The notes under the pieces are model-generated. The model was not told where the DNA came from, did not search any database, and saw only the letters and a program-made list of their open reading frames with translations. Position numbers and translations under genes: made by a program. From assembly GCF_000425125.1 (NCBI RefSeq), contig NZ_AULE01000023.1, positions 434,001 through 498,000 of the forward strand: a stretch of DNA of 64,000 nt, in the 5' to 3' direction. The stretch is from Paenibacillus taiwanensis DSM 18679 (lineage in GTDB: Bacteria > Bacillota > Bacilli > Paenibacillales > Paenibacillaceae). Positions 24,793 to 33,457 of this stretch are shown piece by piece. Within the stretch, counting starts at the first letter, position 1. Every line of letters starts with the position of its first letter.

Positions 24793-27700
24793 ATGAGGAA
24801 GTTCATGCCAAAGTGGCTGAATCTCTTGGTAATTACAATGCTTGTTGTCCTGAACTTGCCATTAACAGCGGCAGCAAGTGAGGTCCCTTCGGGCCAAATC
24901 GTAAACGTAACGAAATCTGTAAATCCTCAAAGTATTCTAGAGGGTGAAGAGTCTGAGGTTACTCTTAACGTACAAGGATCTAATCCAGTCAATTATGTAA
25001 AGCCAAATGATATTATACTAATTATTGACCGTTCAGGAAGTATGGCTCCATCTTCAAGTAATAATAATGAGGATAAAATATCCAATGCAAAATCTGCTGC
25101 TAAAGGCTTTATTAATTCGGTAGATTTTTCAAAGCATCAGATTGGTATTGTTGATTTCAGTACTACGATCAGTTCTAAGCCGATGTCCACGAATGCGACA
25201 GAGTTGACGAACTATGTAAACCAAATCAGTGCAACTGGTGGTACGGCAACAGCTACTGCAATAGAAAGTGCAAGAGGTTTGTTGCAAAACCATCGACCGG
25301 ATGCACAGCCTGTTATTATCTTGCTTACAGATGGTCAAGCTACGCATCCTCAACCTGAAGAGAACGCACGTAAGTTGGCAGTGGAACAAGCTAAGCTTGC
25401 TAAGCAAGAAGGGATTGTATTTTATACTGTAGCTCTTCTTTTGCCAACCGAGAACCCAACTTCAAGTGCACCTAACCTATTACTTAAAGAAATGGCGACT
25501 ACGGCTCAACACCATCACTTTGTATTAGGTTCTAATGGTCTGAAGGAAATTTATGAGGCAATTGTTAAAGAAATTGGATTAGCAAGTGCTTACGATGTCA
25601 CAGTTACAGATTCTATCGCTCCCGAATTCGAGGTAGTTCCGGGGTCGTACGAGAACAACATTCCACAACCAACGTTAAATGGAAACAAGTTGGAATGGAA
25701 ATTTTTGGAATTAAAAAACGAGGTTTTGACCTTTAAATACAAGATTCGTCACGTTAAAGGGTCTAAGGTTGGAGAATTGCCTGTAGGTAACGAGGCGATT
25801 AAGGTTAACTATAAAGATTATTTGGGTATTCGACAAGCATTTGAAGTTGTACAACCTACCATTAAAGTAGCGTATCCAGCACCTGTCATTACTTCCGTTA
25901 TTAAGAATAATGGTGATGTTGCGGGAGGAGAGAATGTTGAGATAAACGGTAAATTCTTCCGGACTCAGCCTAGCGTGCTATTTGGGAATAAGCCCGCACT
26001 CTCTGTTAATTATGTAAGTCCTGAGAAGTTGATTGTAGTAGCACCTCCAGGTGCACCAGGTGAAATTTCATTAGTTGTAACAAATGATGATGGACAACAA
26101 GCTAAAGCATCATATCTTTACCATGCACAGCCTGTAATTACATCCGTTACTCCAACACAAGGACCGATTGAAGGAGGAAATGAGGTAGTTATTAAAGGTG
26201 ACTACTTCATGGATGGAGCTGTAATTAAGTTCGGTGAAAATGCTGCGACTGTTAAGTCTATCACAGCTAAAGAAATTAAGGTAACAGCTCCAGTAGGTAA
26301 AAATAGCGGTGCAGTTGCTGTCAGTGTCACAAATCCAGATGGTAAGACTACAAGTATGGCAGATGCATATACGTACATTGAAGGTCCTAAGATTGCATCC
26401 ATTACCCCAGCTGTAGGTTCGACTTTGGGGGGAGACCAAGTTAAAATAACGGGATCTCATTTCGAGCCGACAACAAAAGTGTTCTTCAAAAACAAAGAAG
26501 TGACTGTAGAGTATGTATCATCAGCTGAGCTTCGTCTAGTTACTCCGGTTTGGACGGCTGCAGAGGTTGTTGATGTTAAAGTAGTAAACTCCAACCTGCT
26601 TGAGTATGTAGCAGTCAAAGGATTTACTTATGAGAATCCAGCTCCAGCTATCGAGTCTGTGACTCCAGTGGAGGGTCCAATCGAAGGCGGAACGTTGGTC
26701 ACCGTTAAAGGAAAATACTTCAAAGATGGCGCGAAGCTTTATTTTGAAGATAAGTTAATTTCCGTAGTAACAGTTGTGGACTCTACTACGATTCGTTTTA
26801 GAACCCCTGCTTGGACTACTGACAGCTCAGTAAGCTTGAAAGTTGTAAATCCTGATAGCAAAGAGGCTGTTCAGCAAAATGCTTTCAAATATTTGAAAGC
26901 ACCTGCTCCAGAGTTGTTAACAATTACACCTGATAAGGGTTCTACACTTGGGGCAGAAGTGGTTACACTAACAGGTAAAAACTTTGCTACTGGATTAAAG
27001 GTAATGTTTAATAGTACGAATGTAACTGTATCGTCCGTTACCGCAGATACTATTAAAATCAAAACACCAAAATGGGCAGCAGAAGAAACTGTTGATGTGA
27101 CGGTATTGAGTGCTGATGGTCAAACTAGCACCCTAAAACAAGCATATACATTTATTGCACCACCACCACCTCCAGGACCTAAGGTTGTTAGTATTGAACC
27201 CGCTTCTGGCCCTGTGGCTGGTGGAAACTTAGTGTATATTAACGGAGAAAATTTCAAAGAAGGCTTTAAGCTCTATTTGGGAACGCAACAAGTTACCGTT
27301 ACTGCATATTTAAGTGATAAACAAATCAGAGTTAGGGTTCCAGCTACGGCTAAACCGGGAAAAGTGGATGTCAAGTTTGTCAACCCAGATGGACAATCTG
27401 TAGTGGTTGATCAAGGTTATGAGTTCCTAGCACCACCAGCACCTACCGTAAATCAAGTATCACCTGACAATGGTTTAATATCGGGTGGAAACGTAGTGAC
27501 AGTTAAAGGAACCAATTTCTTAAGTACTTCTAAGTTATTCATTAACGATACAGCAGTTACATTCACATTTGTGTCAAATACGGAATTACGCTATAAGGCT
27601 CCTGCTTGGGGAAAAGCTGAAAGTGTTAGTATTTCCGTAGCGGATGCGTTCGATCAAGTAGGGAAACTTGACAATGCCTATACGTATAAAGAGCCTGAGA

Positions 27701-28764
27701 AAGATCCAGCTCCAACCATTTCTGACATTACACCTAATGAAGGATTGATTGCGGGTGGTCAAATCACTTTCGTAAATGGTAAAGGATTTAAAGATACTTC
27801 GAAAGTGTTTGTAGGAGATAAAGAAGCTACAACTGTATTTATAAGCACGGAGCAGCTCAAGGTTCGCATGCCGAACTGGCCGCAAGCAGAGAAAGTTGAT
27901 ATAAAAGTCAAAAACCCGGACGATCAGTGGGGTGAGTTGCCTCAAGCATTCTCTTACATTACACCACCACCACCACCAAAACCTGAAGTCACTTCCGTAT
28001 CACCTGATAAGGGATTGATGGCTGGAGGTCAAGTGGCCACCGTAAATGGTGCTAAGTTTGTAGATGGTGCAGTCGTATCAATGGGTGGGAAATCAGTAAC
28101 AACTGTATTCCTTAGCGATTCTCAACTGCGTATTCGTACATTGGCGTGGCCTACTCCTGGAAGTGTGGATGTCACTGTAACTAATCCAGATGGACAGTCT
28201 GCTACATTGACAGCTGGCTTCACATATGAGCTTCCACCAGCACCAACAGTAGCATCTATAACACCTGATTCTAGTGTGTTTAATGAATCTATCGTTATTG
28301 TTATTAAAGGTGAGAACTTTGATGCTGGAACAATTGCATTCTTTAATGATGTAGCTGCAACAACAACCTTTATCGATAGTACTCAACTAAAAGTTAGAAC
28401 TCCGAAGTGGGCGAAACCTGAAAGTGTTGAGTTGAAACTGGTTGCTGGTAGTGGACAAGTGGTATCCTTACCTAATGGATTTACCTTTAAGCCTGTTCCA
28501 CCTAAGCCGGCTCCTGTCATTGCAGAATTAACAGCGACAAGCGGATCGGCATCTGGAGGACATATTTTCTACATTAATGGATCTAATTACGTGAGCGGTG
28601 CAGTAGTGTACTTTGGAGGAGTAAAGGCAATTACTGTGTATGTGAGTCCAACACAGTTAAAAGTTAGAACTCCGGCTTCACCTGTTAAAGGACCTGTTGA
28701 TGTTAAAGTAGTTAATCCAGACGGTCAGGAAGGAATCGTTGCTGGAGGATATACTTTCTCCTAA
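24793..28764 (+). CDS. Giant secreted VWA-domain protein with 11 IPT/TIG repeats
   Basis: The 1323-residue extracellular protein opens with a Sec signal peptide (about residues 1-29, cleavage near AAASE). A von Willebrand factor A domain follows (~70-255), with an intact MIDAS start, DRSGSMAPSS. A beta-rich linker (~260-360) leads to eleven tandem IPT/TIG Ig-like domains of about 87 residues (~362-1323; pattern TPxxGxxxGGxxVxxxGxxF). Domains 2/4 share GPIEGG and 3/5 share GSTLG, pointing to two-domain duplications. VWA domains bind proteins in a metal-dependent way and IPT domains form adhesin stalks, so an adhesive fibre is likely. No SLH, LPXTG or transmembrane anchor is present. It starts 15 bp after fliT and may read through from the flagellar operon. 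Confidence 0.88.
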   Translation: MRKFMPKWLNLLVITMLVVLNLPLTAAASEVPSGQIVNVTKSVNPQSILEGEESEVTLNVQGSNPVNYVKPNDIILIIDRSGSMAPSSSNNNEDKISNAKSAAKGFINSVDFSKHQIGIVDFSTTISSKPMSTNATELTNYVNQISATGGTATATAIESARGLLQNHRPDAQPVIILLTDGQATHPQPEENARKLAVEQAKLAKQEGIVFYTVALLLPTENPTSSAPNLLLKEMATTAQHHHFVLGSNGLKEIYEAIVKEIGLASAYDVTVTDSIAPEFEVVPGSYENNIPQPTLNGNKLEWKFLELKNEVLTFKYKIRHVKGSKVGELPVGNEAIKVNYKDYLGIRQAFEVVQPTIKVAYPAPVITSVIKNNGDVAGGENVEINGKFFRTQPSVLFGNKPALSVNYVSPEKLIVVAPPGAPGEISLVVTNDDGQQAKASYLYHAQPVITSVTPTQGPIEGGNEVVIKGDYFMDGAVIKFGENAATVKSITAKEIKVTAPVGKNSGAVAVSVTNPDGKTTSMADAYTYIEGPKIASITPAVGSTLGGDQVKITGSHFEPTTKVFFKNKEVTVEYVSSAELRLVTPVWTAAEVVDVKVVNSNLLEYVAVKGFTYENPAPAIESVTPVEGPIEGGTLVTVKGKYFKDGAKLYFEDKLISVVTVVDSTTIRFRTPAWTTDSSVSLKVVNPDSKEAVQQNAFKYLKAPAPELLTITPDKGSTLGAEVVTLTGKNFATGLKVMFNSTNVTVSSVTADTIKIKTPKWAAEETVDVTVLSADGQTSTLKQAYTFIAPPPPPGPKVVSIEPASGPVAGGNLVYINGENFKEGFKLYLGTQQVTVTAYLSDKQIRVRVPATAKPGKVDVKFVNPDGQSVVVDQGYEFLAPPAPTVNQVSPDNGLISGGNVVTVKGTNFLSTSKLFINDTAVTFTFVSNTELRYKAPAWGKAESVSISVADAFDQVGKLDNAYTYKEPEKDPAPTISDITPNEGLIAGGQITFVNGKGFKDTSKVFVGDKEATTVFISTEQLKVRMPNWPQAEKVDIKVKNPDDQWGELPQAFSYITPPPPPKPEVTSVSPDKGLMAGGQVATVNGAKFVDGAVVSMGGKSVTTVFLSDSQLRIRTLAWPTPGSVDVTVTNPDGQSATLTAGFTYELPPAPTVASITPDSSVFNESIVIVIKGENFDAGTIAFFNDVAATTTFIDSTQLKVRTPKWAKPESVELKLVAGSGQVVSLPNGFTFKPVPPKPAPVIAELTATSGSASGGHIFYINGSNYVSGAVVYFGGVKAITVYVSPTQLKVRTPASPVKGPVDVKVVNPDGQEGIVAGGYTFS

Positions 28765-28777
28765 TATGCGAGGAATG

Positions 28778-28813
28778 GATACGGTGTCTAGTGTACTAGG
28801 CGCCGTATCTTTT
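28778..28813 (+). terminator. Stem-loop terminator between the VWA-IPT gene and the glycosyltransferases
   Basis: Fourteen consecutive pairs (two G-U) from GATACGGTGTCTAG to CTAGGCGCCGTATC around a TGTA loop, then a short T-run. It could be a partial terminator that lowers downstream expression. Confidence 0.75.
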
Positions 28814-28831
28814 ATAAGAAGGACGTGGATC

Positions 28832-29923
28832 ATGAAATCATTAATTTCTGCTTGTATGATTGTGAAAAATGAAGAGAATTTTATAAAAAAAAGTATTCAG
28901 TCTCTTCTCCCATATGTGGAAGAAATTGTTGTAGTGGATACAGGTTCAACGGATGCCACCACTTCGATCGCTTTGGAGTTAGGTGCCCATATAACATCAA
29001 TACTGTGGGAAGATGATTTTAGTGCAGCTCGAAATGCTGCTATTAAACAAGCGAGCAGACCGATTATTTTCATGATCGATGCTGATGAAGAATTAAATGA
29101 GCACACAATTGGAGCCCTTTACGACACTGCAAGCCTTTTACATCGTGATAAAAATCTAACTGCACGGGTGAAAGTAAGGAATTATACAGAAAATAATAGT
29201 ATTTCAATCAGTTATATTACCAGGATGTTTCCCAATACAGGTATGTTTAAATACGCGGGACGTATACACGAGCAGCTTTATGAAGAGAGTTCTACCCCGA
29301 GAAGTGTAGAATCAAATATTGAATTGATTCACCATGGCTATCTGCCAGAAGTTATTGCGGATAAACAAAAGGTGAATAGAAACATAAATTTACTTAGAAG
29401 AGAAGCCTCCATACATGAGGATAATCCATACATTTTATATCAATTAGGTAAAACCTATACTATACAAAAAGAGTACGATAGCGCAGAACGCTATCTACAA
29501 CAGGCTTATCAACTCGCTTTGTTGCAAGAACACTATTGTTTGCCTAACATTATTCACTCATTATGCCATACGTTACTTCACTTGAAGAGATATAAAGAAT
29601 TTGTATCAATGGTTGATACTGGTATTGCTTTATATATGGATTTTACCGACCTATACTTTATGAAGGGACGGGCAATAGTAGATAATTTGGATCTGGCTCA
29701 GTTAGCCTTGGTCCCAATTTTGTTTGAGAAATGCGTAGCTATGGGTGAGGTTGTAAATACACAGTATGAGACCCATGAAGGTGTAGGTACATTTAAGGCT
29801 TTATATAATCTGGGTGTGTACTACGAACTTATTGGACAGAAGGATCAAGCATCTGTTTACTATAAACGAAGCTTAGATTATGGTTTTAAACCAGCGATGG
29901 AAAGATTGCATTCTTCAGGCTAA
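28832..29923 (+). CDS. Family-2 glycosyltransferase with TPR repeats
   Basis: A 363-residue cytosolic enzyme. The N-terminal GT-A domain has ISACMIVKNEENFI (~4-17), VVDTGSTDATTSIA (~36-49) and the metal-binding MIDADEE (~80). Pro/His positions RIHEQLYEE match GT2 proteins of the 'SPBC2/SunS-like, TPR-containing' group. About residues 190-363 form TPR-like helical repeats (LGKTYTIQKEYDSAERYLQQAYQ). Such enzymes transfer a sugar to peptide or protein side chains. The start at 28832 has AAGAAGGA upstream; the open frame extends to 28739 inside the previous gene without an RBS. The substrate is unknown; flagellin or the VWA-IPT protein are candidates by position. Confidence 0.85.
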   Translation: MKSLISACMIVKNEENFIKKSIQSLLPYVEEIVVVDTGSTDATTSIALELGAHITSILWEDDFSAARNAAIKQASRPIIFMIDADEELNEHTIGALYDTASLLHRDKNLTARVKVRNYTENNSISISYITRMFPNTGMFKYAGRIHEQLYEESSTPRSVESNIELIHHGYLPEVIADKQKVNRNINLLRREASIHEDNPYILYQLGKTYTIQKEYDSAERYLQQAYQLALLQEHYCLPNIIHSLCHTLLHLKRYKEFVSMVDTGIALYMDFTDLYFMKGRAIVDNLDLAQLALVPILFEKCVAMGEVVNTQYETHEGVGTFKALYNLGVYYELIGQKDQASVYYKRSLDYGFKPAMERLHSSG

Positions 29924-29949
29924 ACAACATGACCAAAGGAGACTGGCAT

Positions 29950-31812
29950 ATGTGTGCACCAAAAATTTCGTTATGTATGATCGTTAAAAATGAAGAGGTC
30001 ACCTTGGGAAGATGTTTGGACAGTGTTATAAATGTTGTAGATGAGATTGTTGTAGTAGATACAGGGTCTACTGACCGCACTCTAGAGATTTTGAAAGAGC
30101 GTGGAATTGAGGCTCAACATTATACTTGGAACAATCATTTTGGTGATGCTCGTAACTATGCGTTGTCTTTTGCCACAGGGCAGTTTATCTTACAACTCGA
30201 TGCAGATGAATATTTGGATCAGGAAACGAAATCTGTTTTATGTGAGCCTTTAGACTGTGATTATTACATTTTAAGAATTAGAAATGATCTGGGGTCAGGA
30301 TTTAACGAAGTACATTCATCCATTCGATTATTTCGTAATTTAGCAGATTTAAAATATACAGGCGCTTTACATGAACATATCGAAATTAAAGATATGCAGC
30401 TAAAGCGCGGTTCGCTGCAAGCACTTATTCATCATGATGGATATAAGCAAGCGGTAATTGATAAAAAAAATAAAAATAAAAGAAATATGCAAATTATAAA
30501 AAAAGAAGCTAAATTAAATCCTAATGCATTTAACTTATATAATCTTGGGGTACAGCTTAAAATAGAAGAGGATTTTTTGGCTGCAATCGATGCATTCAAG
30601 AAGTCGTTTGCTGCAGGTAGCAATTATACATTTACTCCAAAGCTCCTTGTATATTTAGGACAATGCTTGATGAAGCTTAAAAGGTATGAAGAGGCACTTG
30701 CTGTATTCAACGATAGCATTGCGCTGTATTCCGATTATACAGATTTGCATTACTTTAAAGGTTTTGTATATGATTGTATGGAGTATTACAGAGATGCGGA
30801 ATCTTGTTACAAGAAATGTCTACAGTTGGGTGAAGCACCGGAAGTATATCATAATTCCCAAGAGGGTGTGGGAACCTACCTGGCGCATGCCCAATTAGCA
30901 GAATTATATTTTAAAGAGGGCCGCAGAGATGAGGCACTGACTCATGCTATTGAAGCATTAAGAGGGAGTCATAATAGCTTCCCGACGTTAAAAGTTTTTT
31001 TGAACATATATCCAGGTGGGGATAGGCAGCAAATTTATGAGATTTTAAAGCAAGTATGGTCTATTAATACCAGCGCTGATTTCGAGATGCTCTTGCTGGT
31101 ACTGTATCAGCTTAGACATCCATTACTTTTATCTTATATTAAAGAGTTTAAAATCAATGTACCTAATAGCTTGCAACGATTTATTCTTCTTTTGGATAAA
31201 AAATACGAAGAGGCAGCTAAGTGTGAGTTGGAACACTCTGTTGGAAATACAAAAGATATGCTGTTGCAATCATTTGTTCTTCAGAACGGTTTATATTTTG
31301 ATCAGGTAGCCGATCAAATTAACCTTAATGCTAAAGAGGTAAAAATATTAAGGAAGATGATTGCTGGTGAGGAAGTAAAGGAAACAAACTTGTCATCCGC
31401 TTTCTACACTTACCTTGCAGATTTATTACAAGACCTCTTTCATTTGCAGGAATATAATATTATTGATTATTTTGGTGGCCCTAACGTTCAAGACCCGGCG
31501 ATAAAACTGTTGCTTGGGCAAAAACTTACGGAATTTGAGTTCTATGATGTTGTCTTAAATGTGCTTGTTGAGGGCCAATCAAGTATAATGAATGCTAAAA
31601 TTTTTGAAACAGCTGCTAGAGCGTTGGAATTTATTAAAGATCCAGAGTTTATTTATTACTACAAAAAATGCTCAGAAATCAAACCTTCATTTAATATCTG
31701 GTATCGTTTGTATGAGGGGAGCCTTAAAAGCGGAAATCGCTTAGAAACCACAACTTATTTAGAGAAACTTAAGAGTATGAAGCCAGCTTCGGAATGGGTT
31801 AAAAATCTATAG
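29950..31812 (+). CDS. Larger family-2 glycosyltransferase with TPR repeats
   Basis: A 620-residue paralogue of the preceding gene, 26 bp downstream, with GGAGACTGG before the ATG. The N-terminal GT2 domain (~1-190) carries ISLCMIVKNEEVTLGRCLDS, VVVDTGSTDRTLEI and LQLDADEYL. TPR repeats follow (LGVQLKIEEDFLAAIDAFKKS, LGQCLMKLKRYEEALAVFNDS, FKGFVYDCMEYYRDAESCYKKC). A further ~230 residues of helical sequence that I cannot assign complete it. No membrane segment is seen. The pair has shared segments over the GT domain and looks like tandem duplication followed by extension. Flagellar or surface-protein glycosylation is an inference from location. Confidence 0.85.
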   Translation: MCAPKISLCMIVKNEEVTLGRCLDSVINVVDEIVVVDTGSTDRTLEILKERGIEAQHYTWNNHFGDARNYALSFATGQFILQLDADEYLDQETKSVLCEPLDCDYYILRIRNDLGSGFNEVHSSIRLFRNLADLKYTGALHEHIEIKDMQLKRGSLQALIHHDGYKQAVIDKKNKNKRNMQIIKKEAKLNPNAFNLYNLGVQLKIEEDFLAAIDAFKKSFAAGSNYTFTPKLLVYLGQCLMKLKRYEEALAVFNDSIALYSDYTDLHYFKGFVYDCMEYYRDAESCYKKCLQLGEAPEVYHNSQEGVGTYLAHAQLAELYFKEGRRDEALTHAIEALRGSHNSFPTLKVFLNIYPGGDRQQIYEILKQVWSINTSADFEMLLLVLYQLRHPLLLSYIKEFKINVPNSLQRFILLLDKKYEEAAKCELEHSVGNTKDMLLQSFVLQNGLYFDQVADQINLNAKEVKILRKMIAGEEVKETNLSSAFYTYLADLLQDLFHLQEYNIIDYFGGPNVQDPAIKLLLGQKLTEFEFYDVVLNVLVEGQSSIMNAKIFETAARALEFIKDPEFIYYYKKCSEIKPSFNIWYRLYEGSLKSGNRLETTTYLEKLKSMKPASEWVKNL

Positions 31813-31871
31813 TATGTTTCAGAAATAGAACGATACGAGGGTATCTATTATACTTTGGGTATATAGTTTTT

Positions 31872-31920
31872 AGTTTATGGCTGCTGACAGATGAATGATA
31901 TCTGAGAGCAGCCGTAAACT
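31872..31920. repeat. Long hairpin downstream of the glycosyltransferase pair
   Basis: AGTTTATGGCTGCT pairs with AGCAGCCGTAAACT (one wobble), with an inner CAGAT/ATCTG stem. The U-tail on the plus strand is poor, so its role as terminator is uncertain. Confidence 0.6.
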
Positions 31921-32091
31921 TATATAATATCTGTGATTTAAAAAAGCGAAATATTTCCATGTGAATTTTAATAAAAGTAGTGACTAGAGGTATTATTCGC
32001 TTAATTATGCTTATGGAAATCAAAGTGCGCGCACACATGGAATTGATATTTAGATCTACATTGCCCATTTAAATATTTTCCAATAATCTCA

Positions 32092-32120
32092 TTGACACCG
32101 CTTCCACCCGGTGATATAGT
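32092..32120 (+). promoter_or_regulatory. Sigma-A promoter of the cold-shock gene
   Basis: TTGACA (32092-32097), 17-bp spacer, TATAGT (32115-32120). The leader would be about 48 nt. Confidence 0.8.
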
Positions 32121-32174
32121 CGATTTGTAGGGTACATTTACCTACGGATTTGAAGATGAAGGGATGATTTTAAG

Positions 32175-32372
32175 ATGCAAGGTAAAGTGAAATGGTTTAA
32201 CGCAGAGAAAGGTTACGGCTTTATCGAAACTGCAGAAGGAAACGACGTATTCGTTCACTTCTCCGCTATCCAAACTGATGGCTTCAAGACTTTGGAAGAA
32301 GGCCAATCTGTAGAATTCGATATCGTGGAAGGCGCACGCGGTCCACAAGCAGCTAACGTAATCAAATTGTAA
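32175..32372 (+). CDS. csp: Cold-shock protein (CspA/CspB family)
   Basis: A 65-residue single OB-fold RNA chaperone that melts mRNA structure at low temperature or during growth changes. It carries both nucleic-acid-binding motifs, KGYGFIE (RNP1) and VFVHFSAI (RNP2), and the standard start [13 protein letters not shown]. Codon use is highly biased, suggesting strong expression. It has its own promoter and terminator, so it is an independent transcription unit placed between the glycosyltransferases and hpf. A. B. subtilis has no csp gene at this place. Confidence 0.96.
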   Translation: MQGKVKWFNAEKGYGFIETAEGNDVFVHFSAIQTDGFKTLEEGQSVEFDIVEGARGPQAANVIKL

Positions 32373-32418
32373 TTATAACGGCGATTGCCGAATTATATAT
32401 GATTCGATTAGCTAATTT

Positions 32419-32448
32419 AAACCCTCTGATTCGTCAGAGGGTTTTTTT
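32419..32448 (+). terminator. Rho-independent terminator of csp
   Basis: AACCCTCTGA, TTCG loop, TCAGAGGGTT and a T7 tail. Confidence 0.95.
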
Positions 32449-32647
32449 AGTGTTTGAATCTGCTTAAAGCTAAAGCGATTCTAAAATGCGCTGACGCATG
32501 TACAGTATACAGTCTATGTGAGCTGTATTGCGTATGTTACAGCGTAGTTTACAACCAGTCATTTTTTAACACTTTCGACTTCGTTTCAAAAGTACATTAT
32601 ATAGGTAATAATGTGTACGCAAGTGTCGATGAATTGTAAACGTTATT

Positions 32648-32677
32648 TTGAATTCGACCCTTTGCCTATGTTATAAT
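32648..32677 (+). promoter_or_regulatory. Promoter of hpf
   Basis: TTGAAT (32648-32653), 18-bp spacer, TATAAT (32672-32677) with an extended -10 TGT just before it. The -35 is weak. B. subtilis hpf (yvyD) also responds to sigma B and sigma H, but I could not see those elements here. Confidence 0.6.
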
Positions 32678-32703
32678 GAAGGTAAGCAAAGGAGGAGTGC
32701 ACT

Positions 32704-33243
32704 ATGAATTACAGCATTCGAGGTCAACAGATTGAAGTAACCGAAGCTCTTCGCGAATATGTGGAGAAGAAACTCAGCCGACTTGAACGCTATTTTGAAG
32801 CACCCGCTTCTGACGTAAGTGTAACTTTAAGTGTAACCCGCGATTTGCATAACGTAGAAGTCACGATTCCAATGCCAGGCTTGCTCTTGCGAGCGGAGCA
32901 CCGCAGCAAGGACATGTATGCATCGATTGATGCGGTCGTCGATAAGTTAGAACGTCAGATCCGCAAGCATAAGACCAAGGTGAACCGCAAGTTCCGTCAG
33001 CGTGACGATAGCTTGAATCTGTTATTCAGAGAAGAGCCGTCAGTAGCTCATGAGGAAGAGGACATGCTTGAGCTGGTGCGGACCAAGCGCTTTACGTTGA
33101 AGCCAATGGATGTGGAAGAAGCGATCCTCCAGATGAATATGATTGGACACAGCTTCTTCGTATTCTCGAATGCGGACACGAAAGAAGTCAATGTTGTCTA
33201 TCGTCGGGATGACGGACGATATGGACTCATTGAACAGGGCTAA
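32704..33243 (+). CDS. hpf: Long-form ribosome hibernation promoting factor
   Basis: Long HPF dimerises 70S ribosomes into inactive 100S particles in stationary phase. The 179-residue product has the N-terminal beta-alpha ribosome-binding domain (SIRGQQIEVTEALREYVEKKLSRLE) and the C-terminal dimerisation domain (VRTKRFTLKPMDVEEAILQM, ending VVYRRDDGRYGLIEQG) that marks the long form. A strong RBS (AAAGGAGGAG) precedes the ATG. The place before secA is the same as yvyD in B. subtilis. Confidence 0.96.
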   Translation: MNYSIRGQQIEVTEALREYVEKKLSRLERYFEAPASDVSVTLSVTRDLHNVEVTIPMPGLLLRAEHRSKDMYASIDAVVDKLERQIRKHKTKVNRKFRQRDDSLNLLFREEPSVAHEEEDMLELVRTKRFTLKPMDVEEAILQMNMIGHSFFVFSNADTKEVNVVYRRDDGRYGLIEQG

Positions 33244-33342
33244 GCACAATGCAGCCTGCTGCTGAACGAGGATAATAGGAACAAGATGTTTCCTTATTAG
33301 TTAACCTCTAACAGAGCCTGCATATCATACCAGTAATGAACT

Positions 33343-33374
33343 GAGCCTATTTCCACAACGGAATAGGCTCTTTT
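33343..33374 (+). terminator. Rho-independent terminator of hpf
   Basis: GAGCCTATT..CC pairs with GG..AATAGGCTC and is followed by four T residues. Confidence 0.85.
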
Positions 33375-33428
33375 AACGTATAATAGAGTATAGATAGCTG
33401 TATATACGGAGGATAGTGACCATAACGG

Positions 33429-33457
33429 TTGCGACTCCTCTTTGAAACTGTTACAAT
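33429..33457 (+). promoter_or_regulatory. Putative secA promoter
   Basis: TTGCGA (33429-33434), 17-bp spacer, TACAAT (33452-33457). Each hexamer differs from consensus by one or two bases. Confidence 0.5.

Larger units (their letters stand above)
31813..32174. other. Intergenic region before the cold-shock gene
   Basis: It contains a long bulged hairpin at 31872-31920, then an AT-rich stretch where TTCCATGTG (31955-31963) is repeated inverted as CACATGGAA (32034-32042). The sigma-A promoter of the cold-shock gene lies at 32092-32120. No coding sequence was recognised. Confidence 0.5.
32373..32703. other. Intergenic region between csp and hpf
   Basis: It holds the csp terminator and the hpf promoter. 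The remaining ~190 bp contain a small imperfect hairpin near 32590-32620 (GTACATTAT/ATAATGTGTAC) and nothing else I can support. Confidence 0.5.
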
